NCBI RefSeq assembly: GCF_014650115.1 | Contig: NZ_BMUI01000001.1 | Location: 744,001-808,000, forward strand | Origin: Streptomyces olivaceoviridis | GTDB taxonomy: Bacteria; Actinomycetota; Actinomycetes; Streptomycetales; Streptomycetaceae | Length of the DNA: 64,000 bases | Direction of reading: 5' to 3' | Shown here: positions 27,265 to 35,668 of the stretch, one piece after another | How positions within the stretch are numbered: position 1 is the first letter of the stretch | Layout of the letters: each line of letters begins with the position of its first letter | Position numbers and translations under genes: made by a program | The notes under the pieces: model-generated | What the model was told of the DNA's origin: nothing | The model's database searches: none | What the model saw: only the letters and a program-made list of their open reading frames with translations

Positions 27265-27843
27265 TCAGGCGACCCGGGCCCGTTGCGCGTCCGTGAGAAT
27301 CGCCTCCACCGTCTCCTCCGGCGTCCAGCCGGACGTGTCCAGCCAGAGGCCGATGCGCGGGGTACGCAGCCGAAGTTCCTCGTCCAGGGCGGCCACGGTC
27401 CACCCGCCGCCGTATCCGGTCTTCGCCCGGCCCGCCTCGCGGGCCGCGACCTCCGCCGCGCCGGGCGCGAGGACCACCACGTGCAGGGGGCGGGTGCGGA
27501 CCAGGCCGGCGTACGCCCGCAGGTGCTCGCCCAGGACGACGTCCTGCACCACCGCCGTGAAGCCCGCCGCCGCATACCCGTCCGCCGTCGCCGCCGACAG
27601 CCGGTACCGCAGCCGCAGTTGGGCCACGGCCTCCCCGCCCGACCCGGACGCCTGCTCGCCACCCGACCGGGCCACGTGCTCCCCGTCATCCCCGGGACCG
27701 TACTCCGCCCGTCCCGACACGATCATCCGGCGGAACGCGTCGCCCCGGACGTGCGCGGCGCGCGGCAGCGCCTCCGCCAGGCGCTGGGCCACCGTCGACT
27801 TGCCCGCCGCCATCACCCCGGTGACCAGGACCACACCGTCCAT
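27265..27843 (-). CDS. P-loop nucleotide kinase/phosphotransferase-like protein
   Basis: 192 aa. The Walker A motif GVMAAGKST is at residues 9-17, followed by a RGDAFRRMI segment and a C-terminal LWLDTSGWTPEETVEAIL. This pattern is shared by chloramphenicol phosphotransferase-like and shikimate/gluconate kinase-like small kinases; the substrate is not identifiable. A Gly/Ser-rich insertion (GDDGEHVARSGGEQASGSGG) is unusual for the family. It starts 13 bp after the small membrane protein gene and is probably the last cistron of the xanthine dehydrogenase-like operon. Confidence 0.8.
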   Translation of the reverse strand: MDGVVLVTGVMAAGKSTVAQRLAEALPRAAHVRGDAFRRMIVSGRAEYGPGDDGEHVARSGGEQASGSGGEAVAQLRLRYRLSAATADGYAAAGFTAVVQDVVLGEHLRAYAGLVRTRPLHVVVLAPGAAEVAAREAGRAKTGYGGGWTVAALDEELRLRTPRIGLWLDTSGWTPEETVEAILTDAQRARVA

Positions 27844-27856
27844 CGGGCCAGGTCCC

Positions 27857-27985
27857 TCAGGTGAAGTAGATCCCGCCCAGGACCACGGCCAGCGCCGCCG
27901 CGGCGAACAGCAGGATCCACAGGAACAACTTGCCCACGCCGGGCGCGGGTTCGTAGCGCGGCTCCTCGGGCGGCGGCGTGCTCAC
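27857..27985 (-). CDS. 42-aa single-pass membrane protein at the end of the XDH-like operon
   Basis: VSTPPPEEPRYEPAPGVGK leads into one hydrophobic helix (LFLWILLFAAAALAVVLGGIYFT) ending at the C-terminus. It starts with GTG overlapping the TGA of the molybdenum-subunit gene (GTGA), so it is translationally coupled. Its position suggests a membrane tether or small accessory subunit for the complex; this is inference. No known family is recognised. Confidence 0.75.
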   Translation of the reverse strand: MSTPPPEEPRYEPAPGVGKLFLWILLFAAAALAVVLGGIYFT

Positions 27986-30291
27986 CGGTCCGTCACCACC
28001 GCGGCCTGCGGGCGGATCGGGAGGCGGTTGACCGGGCGGCCGGTGGCGGCGCGGACGGCGGAGGCGATGGCCGCCGGGGCCGTCACCACCGGGACCGCGC
28101 TGACGGACTTGGCGCCGAAGGGGGCCACCACGTCCCGTTCCTCCACCAGTTTCACGATCCGGATGTCGGGGGCGTCCAGGGCGGTCGGCAGGGCGTAGCC
28201 GGTCAGGTCGGGATGGCGGACGAGGCCGCGAGGGGTGCGCAGGTTCTCGGTGAGGGCGATGCCCACGCCCTGGGTGACGCCCGCCTCGATGCGCGCGGCG
28301 AGCTGCGCCGGGTTGAGCACCCGGCCCACGTCCTGGGCGACCGCCAGCTCCACGACCCGGACCGAACCCAGCTCGACGTCGACGTCCACCACCGCGCGGA
28401 TCGCGCAGAAGGCGAGGCCCACGAAGGCGTCGCCCTGGCCGGAGGCGTCCAGGGGCTCGGTCGGGTGCGGGCGGCACTGGGCGGTGGCCCACAGCTCCTT
28501 GCCCTCCATCGCCTCCGCGACGGTGGTCGACAGCACGCCGTCGTACGAGGTGATCTTGCCGTCCGTGATCTGGAGCAGCTCGGTGGACATGCCGAACTTG
28601 TGCGCCAGGGGTTGGAGGAGTTGCGTGCGGACCATCTTGGCCGCCCGCTCCACCGCGCCGCCCGACACCCAGGTGTGCCGGCCCCGGCAGCCCGCGCCGG
28701 CCGACGGCTGGTCGGTGTCGACGGGGGCGACGTGGACCTCCTCGACGCCGAGGGTCTCCTGGACGATCTGCCGGGCCAGGGTGGTGAAGCCCTGGCCGGT
28801 CTCCACGGCCGCGCACAGCACGGTCGCGATGCCGTCGTGGACCTTGACCGTCGCGGTCGACACCTCGTCGGCGCCCTCCGCGCCGAGCATGTGCACCATG
28901 CCCAGGCCGTAGCCGACGCCCCGGCGCACCGCGCCCGGCTCGCCCGCGCCCTCGGGGCCGCCGGGCAGCAGCCACTCCTCCTCCGGGCTGTCCTTGGGCA
29001 GTGCCGGGAGCGGGAAGTCCCGGACCGCCTGGAGGAGTTCGGCGACGGGCGCCGGGCAGGTCACGGTCTGGCCGATGGGGAGGACGTCACCGGTGGCGAG
29101 GACGTTGCGCAGGCGCAGTTCGGCCGGGTCCAGGCCCAGCTTCTTCGCCAGCTTGTCCATCTGCGCCTCGTAGGCGGCGCAGACCTGCATGGCGCCCTCG
29201 CCACGGACATGACCGGAGGGCGGGTTGTTGGTGCGGACGGCCCAGCCCTCGATGAAGGCGTTGGGGACGACGTACGGGCCGCACGCGAAGGAGACGGCGG
29301 CGGCGAGGGCGTCGGAGGACGTGTCGGCGTACGCGCCCGCGTCCAGCAGGATCTGCGCCTCGACCTTCACGAGCCTGCCCTCGGTGTCGGCGTGGTGGCG
29401 GTAGCGCAGCAGCGTCGGGTGCCGGTGGGCGTGGCCGAGGAAGGACTCCTCGCGGGTCGCCGTCAGTTTCACCGGGCAGCCGGTCTTCAGGGCGAGCAGG
29501 CCGAGCGGGAGCTGGAAGCCCTGGTCCTCGCGGTCGGCCGTGGCACCGGGCACCCCGGTGACGACGATCTTCACTCGGTCGGGGGACAGGCCGTAACAGG
29601 CGGCGGCCGTGTTGCGGTCGGTGTGCGGGTCGGTGGAGGCCAGGTACAGCTCCACCCCGCCGTCCGGGCGCGGTACGGCGAGACCGGCCTCGGCGCCGAT
29701 GGGCGCCGGGTCCGCGCGGCCGATGCGGTACTGGCCCTCGACGACGATCTCGCCCACGGCGCCCGGGTCGCCGTGGTGCAGCGGGATGTGCCGGATCAGG
29801 TTGCCGTCGGGGTGCAACGGCTCGGCCTCGAAGGCATGTTCCGGGTCGGTGACCGGGTCGAGCACCTCGTACTCGACGATGACGGCGGCGGCGGCCATCC
29901 GCGCGGTGTCCGGGTGGTCGGCGGCCACGGCCGCGATGGGCTCGCCGTGGTGGCGTACGACCTCGGAGGCGAACACCGGCCGGTCGGGCGTGCCCCGGCC
30001 GTGGCGGGGGGTGCCGGGCACGTCCTCGTGGGTGACGACCGCGCGGACGCCGGGCATCTCGCGCGCGTGGGTGGTGTCGATGGAGACGATGCGCGCGTGC
30101 GCGTGCGGGGAGCGCAGGACGGCCGCCCACAGCAGGCCCTCGGCCCACAGGTCGGCCGCGTACGGGAAGGTGCCCTCGGTCTTGGAGCGGGCGTCGGCGT
30201 GCGGCAGGGAGACGCCGAGGCCGTGCGGCGACTCCTCGGCCGCGGGGGCGGGTTCCGCGGCGGTGGTCGCGGTGCCGGCTTCGTTGCTCAC
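27982..30291 (-). CDS. Xanthine dehydrogenase family molybdenum-binding subunit, degenerate motifs
   Basis: 769 aa. The overall fold is that of XDH/CO dehydrogenase/aldehyde oxidase large subunits: an N-terminal a/b hammerhead (ARSKTEGTFPYAADLWAEGLLWAAVLRSPHAHA) and two Moco-binding domains. Several hallmark motifs are altered. The usual GGGFGGKE loop appears as PGATADREDQGF near residue 250. RGFG is RGEGAMQ. The conserved GEPP-type active-site Glu segment is GAKSVSAVPVV near residue 727, with Ala where Glu is expected. GQG (ETGQGFTTLA) is retained. The GTG start at 30291 overlaps the Fe-S subunit stop. It may bind Moco differently or be catalytically divergent. Confidence 0.85.
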   Translation of the reverse strand: MSNEAGTATTAAEPAPAAEESPHGLGVSLPHADARSKTEGTFPYAADLWAEGLLWAAVLRSPHAHARIVSIDTTHAREMPGVRAVVTHEDVPGTPRHGRGTPDRPVFASEVVRHHGEPIAAVAADHPDTARMAAAAVIVEYEVLDPVTDPEHAFEAEPLHPDGNLIRHIPLHHGDPGAVGEIVVEGQYRIGRADPAPIGAEAGLAVPRPDGGVELYLASTDPHTDRNTAAACYGLSPDRVKIVVTGVPGATADREDQGFQLPLGLLALKTGCPVKLTATREESFLGHAHRHPTLLRYRHHADTEGRLVKVEAQILLDAGAYADTSSDALAAAVSFACGPYVVPNAFIEGWAVRTNNPPSGHVRGEGAMQVCAAYEAQMDKLAKKLGLDPAELRLRNVLATGDVLPIGQTVTCPAPVAELLQAVRDFPLPALPKDSPEEEWLLPGGPEGAGEPGAVRRGVGYGLGMVHMLGAEGADEVSTATVKVHDGIATVLCAAVETGQGFTTLARQIVQETLGVEEVHVAPVDTDQPSAGAGCRGRHTWVSGGAVERAAKMVRTQLLQPLAHKFGMSTELLQITDGKITSYDGVLSTTVAEAMEGKELWATAQCRPHPTEPLDASGQGDAFVGLAFCAIRAVVDVDVELGSVRVVELAVAQDVGRVLNPAQLAARIEAGVTQGVGIALTENLRTPRGLVRHPDLTGYALPTALDAPDIRIVKLVEERDVVAPFGAKSVSAVPVVTAPAAIASAVRAATGRPVNRLPIRPQAAVVTDR

Positions 30292-32375
30292 GCCTGGCCT
30301 CCGTCCTGGCCGTAGTGCTGGTCGTGCGGTCCCGGCGGCGTGCCGTACGGGTCCGGCGCGTCGTACCGGTCCGGTCCGCCGTACGCGTCGGGCGTGTCGT
30401 ACGTGTCCGGCGACTCGTACGTGTCCGGCGCGTCGTACGTGTCCGGGGCGTCGTACGTCTCCTGTCGCCGCGGGGTGTCGAACGCGCCGGGCGCCTCGAA
30501 CGCCGACGGGTGGACGCCGCCGGAGCCGGGGCCCGCCTGGTGCGGGATGCGTGCCTCGTCCGTGTCCGTCCCGGGGCCGGCGTGGGACGCCTCGCGCTCG
30601 GCGACGACCTCCTTGACGGCCTCCAGGACGCCCCGGTAGCCCGAGCACCGGCACAGGTTGCCGCACAGGGCCTGCCGGGTCTCCAGCTCGGTCGGCGCGG
30701 GGTTGCCCTCCAGCAGGTCGTGCACGGTCATCGCCATGCCGGGCACACAGAAACCGCACTGCACGGCTCCGCAGCGGGCGAGCGCGCGCTGTACGTCGGA
30801 GGGCCGGCCGTCCTCGGCGAGGCCCTCGACGGTGCGCACCTCGCTGCCGGCCGCGGTGACCGCCGGGACCAGGCAGGAGGCCACCAGACGGCCGTCGACC
30901 TGCACGTTGCAGGCGCCGCACTCGCCCTGCGAGCAGCCGTCCTTGGCGCCGGCGAGGCCGAGCCGCTCGCGCAGCACGTACAGCAGGGACTCGCCGATCC
31001 AGGCGTCGGTGACCGGGCGGTCGGTGCCGTTGACGCGCAGGACGTAGGAGGCGAGCGGGTGGTCGTCGTTCGGCGGGAGGGGTACGGCGGCCCCCTCGGG
31101 GGTCCCCTCGGCGTCCTCCTCGGCTGCGCCCTCGGCTCCGGTGCCCTCGGAGGGGGTGTCCGGCGCGGACGCGTCGACGGCACCCTCGGGCCCGGCTGCC
31201 TCGCTCCCCGGCGGGGAGTCGGGCGTGCCGGGCGTGCCGGGGGCCGTGGAGTCGGCCGGGGCCGCCGGCGCCTCCGCGTCGCCCGTGTCCGGCGCCGTGG
31301 CGGGCTGGGACGCGGTCGCCGGGTCTGCCGGTCGCTCGTGGTCCGCCGGGGCCTCAGCGGGGCGCTCAGGGGCTTCGGCGGGGCCGTGGGCGTCACCTTC
31401 CGGCGCCGTACCGGGTTCCCCCGACTCCCGCGCCGGCGGCGCCGGTTCGGCGGGCGCGGTGGGAGCCGTCGTACCGCCGGGCGTGTCGGCGTCGGGTGCC
31501 CCGGCGTGACCGGCGTCCGGACGATCGGCGCCGTCGTGGCCGCCCTCGTCGGGGCCGGCGTGCACGTGGCCGGCGTCCCGGTGACCGTCCTCCGCGTGAC
31601 CGGCGTGACCGTCCTCCGCGTGACCGGCGTGACCGTGCCCGTACCCGTCCTCCGGAACGTACGCCTCCGCGGCGCCGTACCCGTCCTCCGCGGCGCCGTA
31701 CCCGTCCTGCGAGCCGTACGTCCCGTCGGCGCCGTACGCCTCCTCCGGCCCGTACCCGTCGTCCACGCCGTACGCGTCCGGCGCGCCCGCCGGAGCGCCA
31801 CCCGCCGGCTCGCCCCCGGAGGGGTACGCGTGGCCCGTGCCGTCCGTCGCCCAGGGGGCCGGCGCGCCGCCGGGCAGTGTGGCGGGCGGTGCGGCGCCCC
31901 ACTGCCCGACCAGCGAGGACGTGGTGAACTCGCCCGACTCGTCCGGCAGGTCGCCCCCGGCGACGGGGATGGACCACTGCCCGGTGACGTCGTGTCCCGG
32001 GGCGGCCGGCGCCGCGGGCTCCTCGAAGGTCCAGTGCTGGGTGGCGGCGGGCTGGTAGGTGAACCGGTCGTCCGCGGCGGGCGGCGGGGCCGGCGTGGCG
32101 TTCGGGTCGGGCCAGTGGCCGCCGCCGTCGGGCGCGGGCCACGTGCCCGTGGTGCCGTCGGTGTGCGTGCCGTCCGTGTGCGTGGCCGTGATCCGCGGCG
32201 GCACATAGCCGTGTCCGGGCGCGGCCAGCGGGCTGTCGCCGGACAACAGGGCGTCGATGCCGCCCTCGGGGAGTTTGACGAAGGCGGTGGCGCCGTCGTC
32301 GTAGTCGCCCTGGGGCAGCGGGTCCCAGCGTCCGCCGCCCTGGGGCGTGCCCTCTCCGTGCTGGTCGTCGGTCAC
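30288..32375 (-). CDS. XDH-like 2Fe-2S subunit with very long low-complexity extensions
   Basis: 695 aa, whereas the family is normally about 160-200. Residues about 437-596 are the real [2Fe-2S] subunit: plant-type CSQGECGACNVQVDGRLVASC, then the second cluster CGFCVPGMAMTVHDLL...CGNLCRCSGYRGVLEA. Residues 1-436 are disordered, Gly/Ala/Pro/Glu-rich, with a His-rich stretch near 250-295 (GHGHAGHAEDGHAGHAEDGH). Residues about 600-695 form a tail with repeated YDAPDTY-like units (about 640-690). The ATG at 32375 overlaps the FAD-subunit stop (ATGA). Such appendages are not typical of this enzyme family. Confidence 0.88.
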   Translation of the reverse strand: MTDDQHGEGTPQGGGRWDPLPQGDYDDGATAFVKLPEGGIDALLSGDSPLAAPGHGYVPPRITATHTDGTHTDGTTGTWPAPDGGGHWPDPNATPAPPPAADDRFTYQPAATQHWTFEEPAAPAAPGHDVTGQWSIPVAGGDLPDESGEFTTSSLVGQWGAAPPATLPGGAPAPWATDGTGHAYPSGGEPAGGAPAGAPDAYGVDDGYGPEEAYGADGTYGSQDGYGAAEDGYGAAEAYVPEDGYGHGHAGHAEDGHAGHAEDGHRDAGHVHAGPDEGGHDGADRPDAGHAGAPDADTPGGTTAPTAPAEPAPPARESGEPGTAPEGDAHGPAEAPERPAEAPADHERPADPATASQPATAPDTGDAEAPAAPADSTAPGTPGTPDSPPGSEAAGPEGAVDASAPDTPSEGTGAEGAAEEDAEGTPEGAAVPLPPNDDHPLASYVLRVNGTDRPVTDAWIGESLLYVLRERLGLAGAKDGCSQGECGACNVQVDGRLVASCLVPAVTAAGSEVRTVEGLAEDGRPSDVQRALARCGAVQCGFCVPGMAMTVHDLLEGNPAPTELETRQALCGNLCRCSGYRGVLEAVKEVVAEREASHAGPGTDTDEARIPHQAGPGSGGVHPSAFEAPGAFDTPRRQETYDAPDTYDAPDTYESPDTYDTPDAYGGPDRYDAPDPYGTPPGPHDQHYGQDGGQA

Positions 32376-33265
32376 GACAGCGCCCTCCCCAGTGCTCGTC
32401 GGGCCAGTGCGGCGACAGTGCGCCGCAGGTGCAGTACGGCGGGCGGAAGCGGGGCCACCGAACCGTCGGGCTCGGGGGCCGGGTCGGGGATGCAGGCCGC
32501 GGCGACGTACTCACCGAAGGCGTGCAGGGCCTCCGGGACGAGGGCGCGGTCGTTGTCCCAGTCGATCAGCTGGGCGACCCACTGCTCGGCCTCCAGCGGC
32601 CGGAGCGGCATCGGCGCTATGGCTCCGACGGCGCAGCGCACACCGCGCCGGGCCGGGTCGAGGACGAGCGCCACGGAGGCGAGCGCGCGGCCGGGGCCGG
32701 TGCGTCCGGTCGCCTTCAGGAAGACCTGCGGGGCGTGCAGCAGCGGTACGCGCACGTAGCCGATGAGTTCGCCGCCGCGCAGCATCTCCACGCCGGCCAG
32801 CAGGTGCGACACCGGGATCTCCCGGCGGGCTCCGCCCGGGCCCGCGATGATCAGGGTCGCTTCCAGGGCGGCCAGCACCGGCAGCGCGTCCCCGGTGGGG
32901 GCTGCGGAGGCGATGTTGCCGCCCAGGGTGCCCGCGTTGCGGATGTGCGGCGGGCCCGCGGCGCGCGCGGCGGCGGCGAGCGCCGGGATCAGGGCCGCGA
33001 AGTCGGGACGGCCCATGCGCGCGTGCGTGAGGCCGGCGCCGAGCAGCGCGTGGCCGTCCTGGTACTGCCAGCCGCGGATCTCGCTGATCCGGCCGAGGCC
33101 CACCAGCGCGGCGGGCCTGAGCTGGCCGGAGTTGACGGCGGCCATCAGGTCGGTGCCGCCCGCGACGGGGACGGCGGTGGGCATGGCGGCGAGGGCCGCC
33201 ACGGCCTCGTCCAGCGTCGTGGGCAAGGTGACGGCCTGCGCCGTCTGCGGTGCGTGCGTGGTCAA
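32372..33265 (-). CDS. XDH-like FAD-binding subunit
   Basis: About 297 aa. It is a CoxM/CutM-type subunit with the FAD loops VAGGTDLMAAV (about residues 31-41) and IRNAGTLGGNIASAAPTGDALPVL, followed by the C-terminal CO dehydrogenase flavoprotein domain. It transfers electrons from the Fe-S clusters to the acceptor. A TTG start at 33265 is proposed because AGGGG lies 8 nt upstream and no ATG fits; this is unusual but has precedent. It is the first cistron of the overlapping operon. Confidence 0.88.
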   Translation of the reverse strand: MTTHAPQTAQAVTLPTTLDEAVAALAAMPTAVPVAGGTDLMAAVNSGQLRPAALVGLGRISEIRGWQYQDGHALLGAGLTHARMGRPDFAALIPALAAAARAAGPPHIRNAGTLGGNIASAAPTGDALPVLAALEATLIIAGPGGARREIPVSHLLAGVEMLRGGELIGYVRVPLLHAPQVFLKATGRTGPGRALASVALVLDPARRGVRCAVGAIAPMPLRPLEAEQWVAQLIDWDNDRALVPEALHAFGEYVAAACIPDPAPEPDGSVAPLPPAVLHLRRTVAALARRALGRALS

Positions 33266-33514
33266 ACCGGCTGCCCCTTCCCGCTGCCCCACCTGGTCCC
33301 GCCTGTGTTGCCGTACGGTACGTGCTGACAGGGCGGACGACGCAACTCTGGCACATCTTCGCGACGCCCGGACGCAGGGGTCCGTCAGGAGGCATTCGCC
33401 CACCCCGCCAGGGAGGTGGCCGTTTTCGCACGGCATCGCCGGTGTGCGCGGATTGCCACTCTTCGGTGATGCCGCCGGGGGTTTTCCGTTGCCCGTTCGG
33501 GGCGGGCCCCGCCG

Positions 33515-35152
33515 TCACCTGTTCGGGGGCGGCCCCTCGATCGGGCGGCCGAGCACACCGGGGCGCTTCTGCCACGGGCGGGGCCCGGCCGGCGGCCGGT
33601 AGGCGACGCCGAGGGCGTCAAGTCGCCGGTAGTGGGCGGCCATCCGGCGTTCGAAGCCGGCGTAGTCCCGGTCCGCGGGGGCCGGCAGCGGGCTCCAGGC
33701 GACCTCGGCGAAGGCGGCGAGCCGGGGGAAGGTCTGGTAGTCCACGCGCGCGGCGTCCTCCAGCACCTCGGTCCACACGTTGGCCTGGGTGCCCAGCACA
33801 TGCCGGGCCTCCTCGTCGGTGAGCCCGTCCGGCACGGGCTCGAACCGGTAGACGTCCTCCAGGGTGCGTACGAAGCCGATCGGCACGGGCTCGTCCTCGC
33901 CCGGGGCCTGACGGTGGTCCAGGTACACGTACTGCTCGGGGCACATGACCACGTCGTGGCCGGCCCGCGCGGCGGCGACGCCGCCCCCGTAGCCGCGCCA
34001 GGAGGAGACGGCGGCGCCGGGCGCCAGGCCGCCCTCCAGGATCTCGTCCCAGCCGATGAGGCGGCGCCCGCGCGCGGCGAGCCAGGCGTCGAAGTGCCCG
34101 ATGAACCAGGACTGCAACTCGTCCTCGTCGGCGAGGCCGAGGTCCGCGATCCGCGTCTTGGCGGTGACGGACTCGGTCCACTGCTCCTTGCGGCACTCGT
34201 CGCCGCCGATGTGGACGAACTCCGAGAACGCGGCGGCGTCCGCGGGGAACAGTTCCAGGACCTCCTCGAACACCCCCTCGTAGAACCGCAGGCCGGCGTC
34301 GGTGGGGGCCAGGACGTTGGACGAGATGCCCCAGTTGTCCCAGACGGAGAGGGCGGTGGTGTCGATGACGTCGGTGTTGCCGAGTTCGGGGTACGCGGCG
34401 ATGGCGGCCTGCGAGTGGCCCGGTACGTCGATCTCGGGGACGACGGCGATGTGCCGCTCGGCGGCGTAGGCGACGATCTCGCGGATGTCGTCCTGGGTGT
34501 AGAAGCCGCCGTGGGGTTTCTCCTCCCACAGCGGTGAGGCCCGGTGGCCGAATTTCGACCGCGTGCGCCAGGAGCCGATCTCGGTCAGCCGCGGATAGCG
34601 CTTGATCTCGATGCGCCAGCCCTGGTCGTCCGTCAGGTGCAGGTGCAGGACGTTGAGTTTGTGCGCGGCCATCAGGTCCAGGTAGCGCAGCACGCCGTCC
34701 TTGGGCATGAAGTGCCGGGCGACGTCGAGGAGCAGCCCGCGCCAGCGGAACCGGGGGGCGTCCTCGATGACCTGGTGCGGGACGCCGAGGACGGTGTCCG
34801 GGCGTACGGGGGCGCGCCGGAAGGCGTCGGGGCCGAGGAGCTGGCGCAGGGTCTGCGCGCCCCAGAACACGCCGGCGGGGCCGCCGCCGCGGATCTCCAC
34901 GCCCCGGTCGGCGGCGGCGTCGAGCCGGTACGCCTCCGGTTCCAGCGTGTCGTCCAGCAGCAGCCGCACGCCGTCGCGGGCGTCCCGCGGTCCGGGGCGC
35001 AGCGGCAGGCCGAGCGCCGCGCCGAGGGTGGCGCGCAGCCAGCGTTCGGTGCGCTCGGTGCCCGGGGCGGCCCACAGCGTGGTGCCGGGGCCGAAGGGTA
35101 CGGCCGGCCCCTCCGGGCCCTCGATCGCGCGCGGCGCCGGAATCAGTTCCAT
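33515..35152 (-). CDS. Cytoplasmic beta-N-acetylhexosaminidase (GH20)
   Basis: 545 aa. It has the GH20 N-terminal domain (glycohydrolase 20b-like) and a TIM barrel. The catalytic Asp-Glu pair is in HIGGDECRKEQW, and the LLDVARHFMPKDGVLRYLD, NVLHLHLTDDQGWRIEIK and WDEILEGG barrel motifs are all present. It cleaves terminal GlcNAc/GalNAc from chitobiose-like oligosaccharides. There is no signal peptide, so it is probably intracellular, acting on imported chitin or peptidoglycan fragments. The start at 35152 is supported by GGAGG 9 nt upstream. No chitobiose ABC transporter is adjacent in the window. Confidence 0.93.
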   Translation of the reverse strand: MELIPAPRAIEGPEGPAVPFGPGTTLWAAPGTERTERWLRATLGAALGLPLRPGPRDARDGVRLLLDDTLEPEAYRLDAAADRGVEIRGGGPAGVFWGAQTLRQLLGPDAFRRAPVRPDTVLGVPHQVIEDAPRFRWRGLLLDVARHFMPKDGVLRYLDLMAAHKLNVLHLHLTDDQGWRIEIKRYPRLTEIGSWRTRSKFGHRASPLWEEKPHGGFYTQDDIREIVAYAAERHIAVVPEIDVPGHSQAAIAAYPELGNTDVIDTTALSVWDNWGISSNVLAPTDAGLRFYEGVFEEVLELFPADAAAFSEFVHIGGDECRKEQWTESVTAKTRIADLGLADEDELQSWFIGHFDAWLAARGRRLIGWDEILEGGLAPGAAVSSWRGYGGGVAAARAGHDVVMCPEQYVYLDHRQAPGEDEPVPIGFVRTLEDVYRFEPVPDGLTDEEARHVLGTQANVWTEVLEDAARVDYQTFPRLAAFAEVAWSPLPAPADRDYAGFERRMAAHYRRLDALGVAYRPPAGPRPWQKRPGVLGRPIEGPPPNR

Positions 35153-35292
35153 GACATCGCCCCTCCCGCGTTGCGCCAGACGCAACGCTCCTGCCGCCCT
35201 GCACCACGCGTGCCCCGTCGTCTCGAAGGCTAGGGACTGCGCGAGGACCCCACAAGAGGTCTGGACCAGTTGCCGGCCGGAAAACACGAAGA

Positions 35293-35325
35293 TCCCCGGG
35301 ACGCGCCGCACGCGCGTCCCGGGGA
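35293..35325 (-). terminator. Terminator of the DUF3039 gene
   Basis: A perfect 13-bp inverted repeat (arms 35293-35305 and 35313-35325) with a 7-nt loop, 33 bp after the DUF3039 stop. Confidence 0.8.
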
Positions 35326-35357
35326 CCTCACCGTCCGCGGGCGGACAGGGGCGCGAC

Positions 35358-35639
35358 CTACTTGTCGCCGCCCTTGCCCTCGTCGCCGCCGCTGCCCATG
35401 GACTCGTAGATCTCCTTGCACATGGGGCAGACGGGGTACTTCTTCGGGTCGCGGCCCGGCACCCAGACCTTGCCGCACAGCGCCACGACGGGGGTGCCGT
35501 CGAGGGCGCTCGCCATGATCTTGTCCTTCTGGACGTAGTGGGCGAAGCGCTCGTGGTCGCCGTCGCCGTGGGACACCTGTGGCGTCGGCTCTACGAGGGT
35601 CCCCGTACCAGTCCCGCGCTCGGGCTCAAGAGTGCTCAT
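35358..35639 (-). CDS. DUF3039 domain protein
   Basis: 93 aa. The conserved core HYVQKDKIMASALDGTPVVALCGKVW is followed by a cysteine pair in CPMCKEIYE, suggesting a small zinc-ribbon. The family is actinobacterial and uncharacterised. The ATG at 35639 (MSTLEPERG) is chosen since the longer frame to 35669 would overlap the yqgE gene. It is 29 bp after that gene on the same strand, so the two are probably cotranscribed. Confidence 0.82.
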   Translation of the reverse strand: MSTLEPERGTGTGTLVEPTPQVSHGDGDHERFAHYVQKDKIMASALDGTPVVALCGKVWVPGRDPKKYPVCPMCKEIYESMGSGGDEGKGGDK

Positions 35640-35668
35640 ATCAGCAAGGGTACTGAAGCTCGCAGGCA

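Noticed and set aside
28213-32759. Long plus-strand ORFs opposite the XDH-like operon
   Set aside because: They mirror GC-rich coding DNA and contain no recognisable protein sequence, while the minus strand encodes a coherent enzyme complex.
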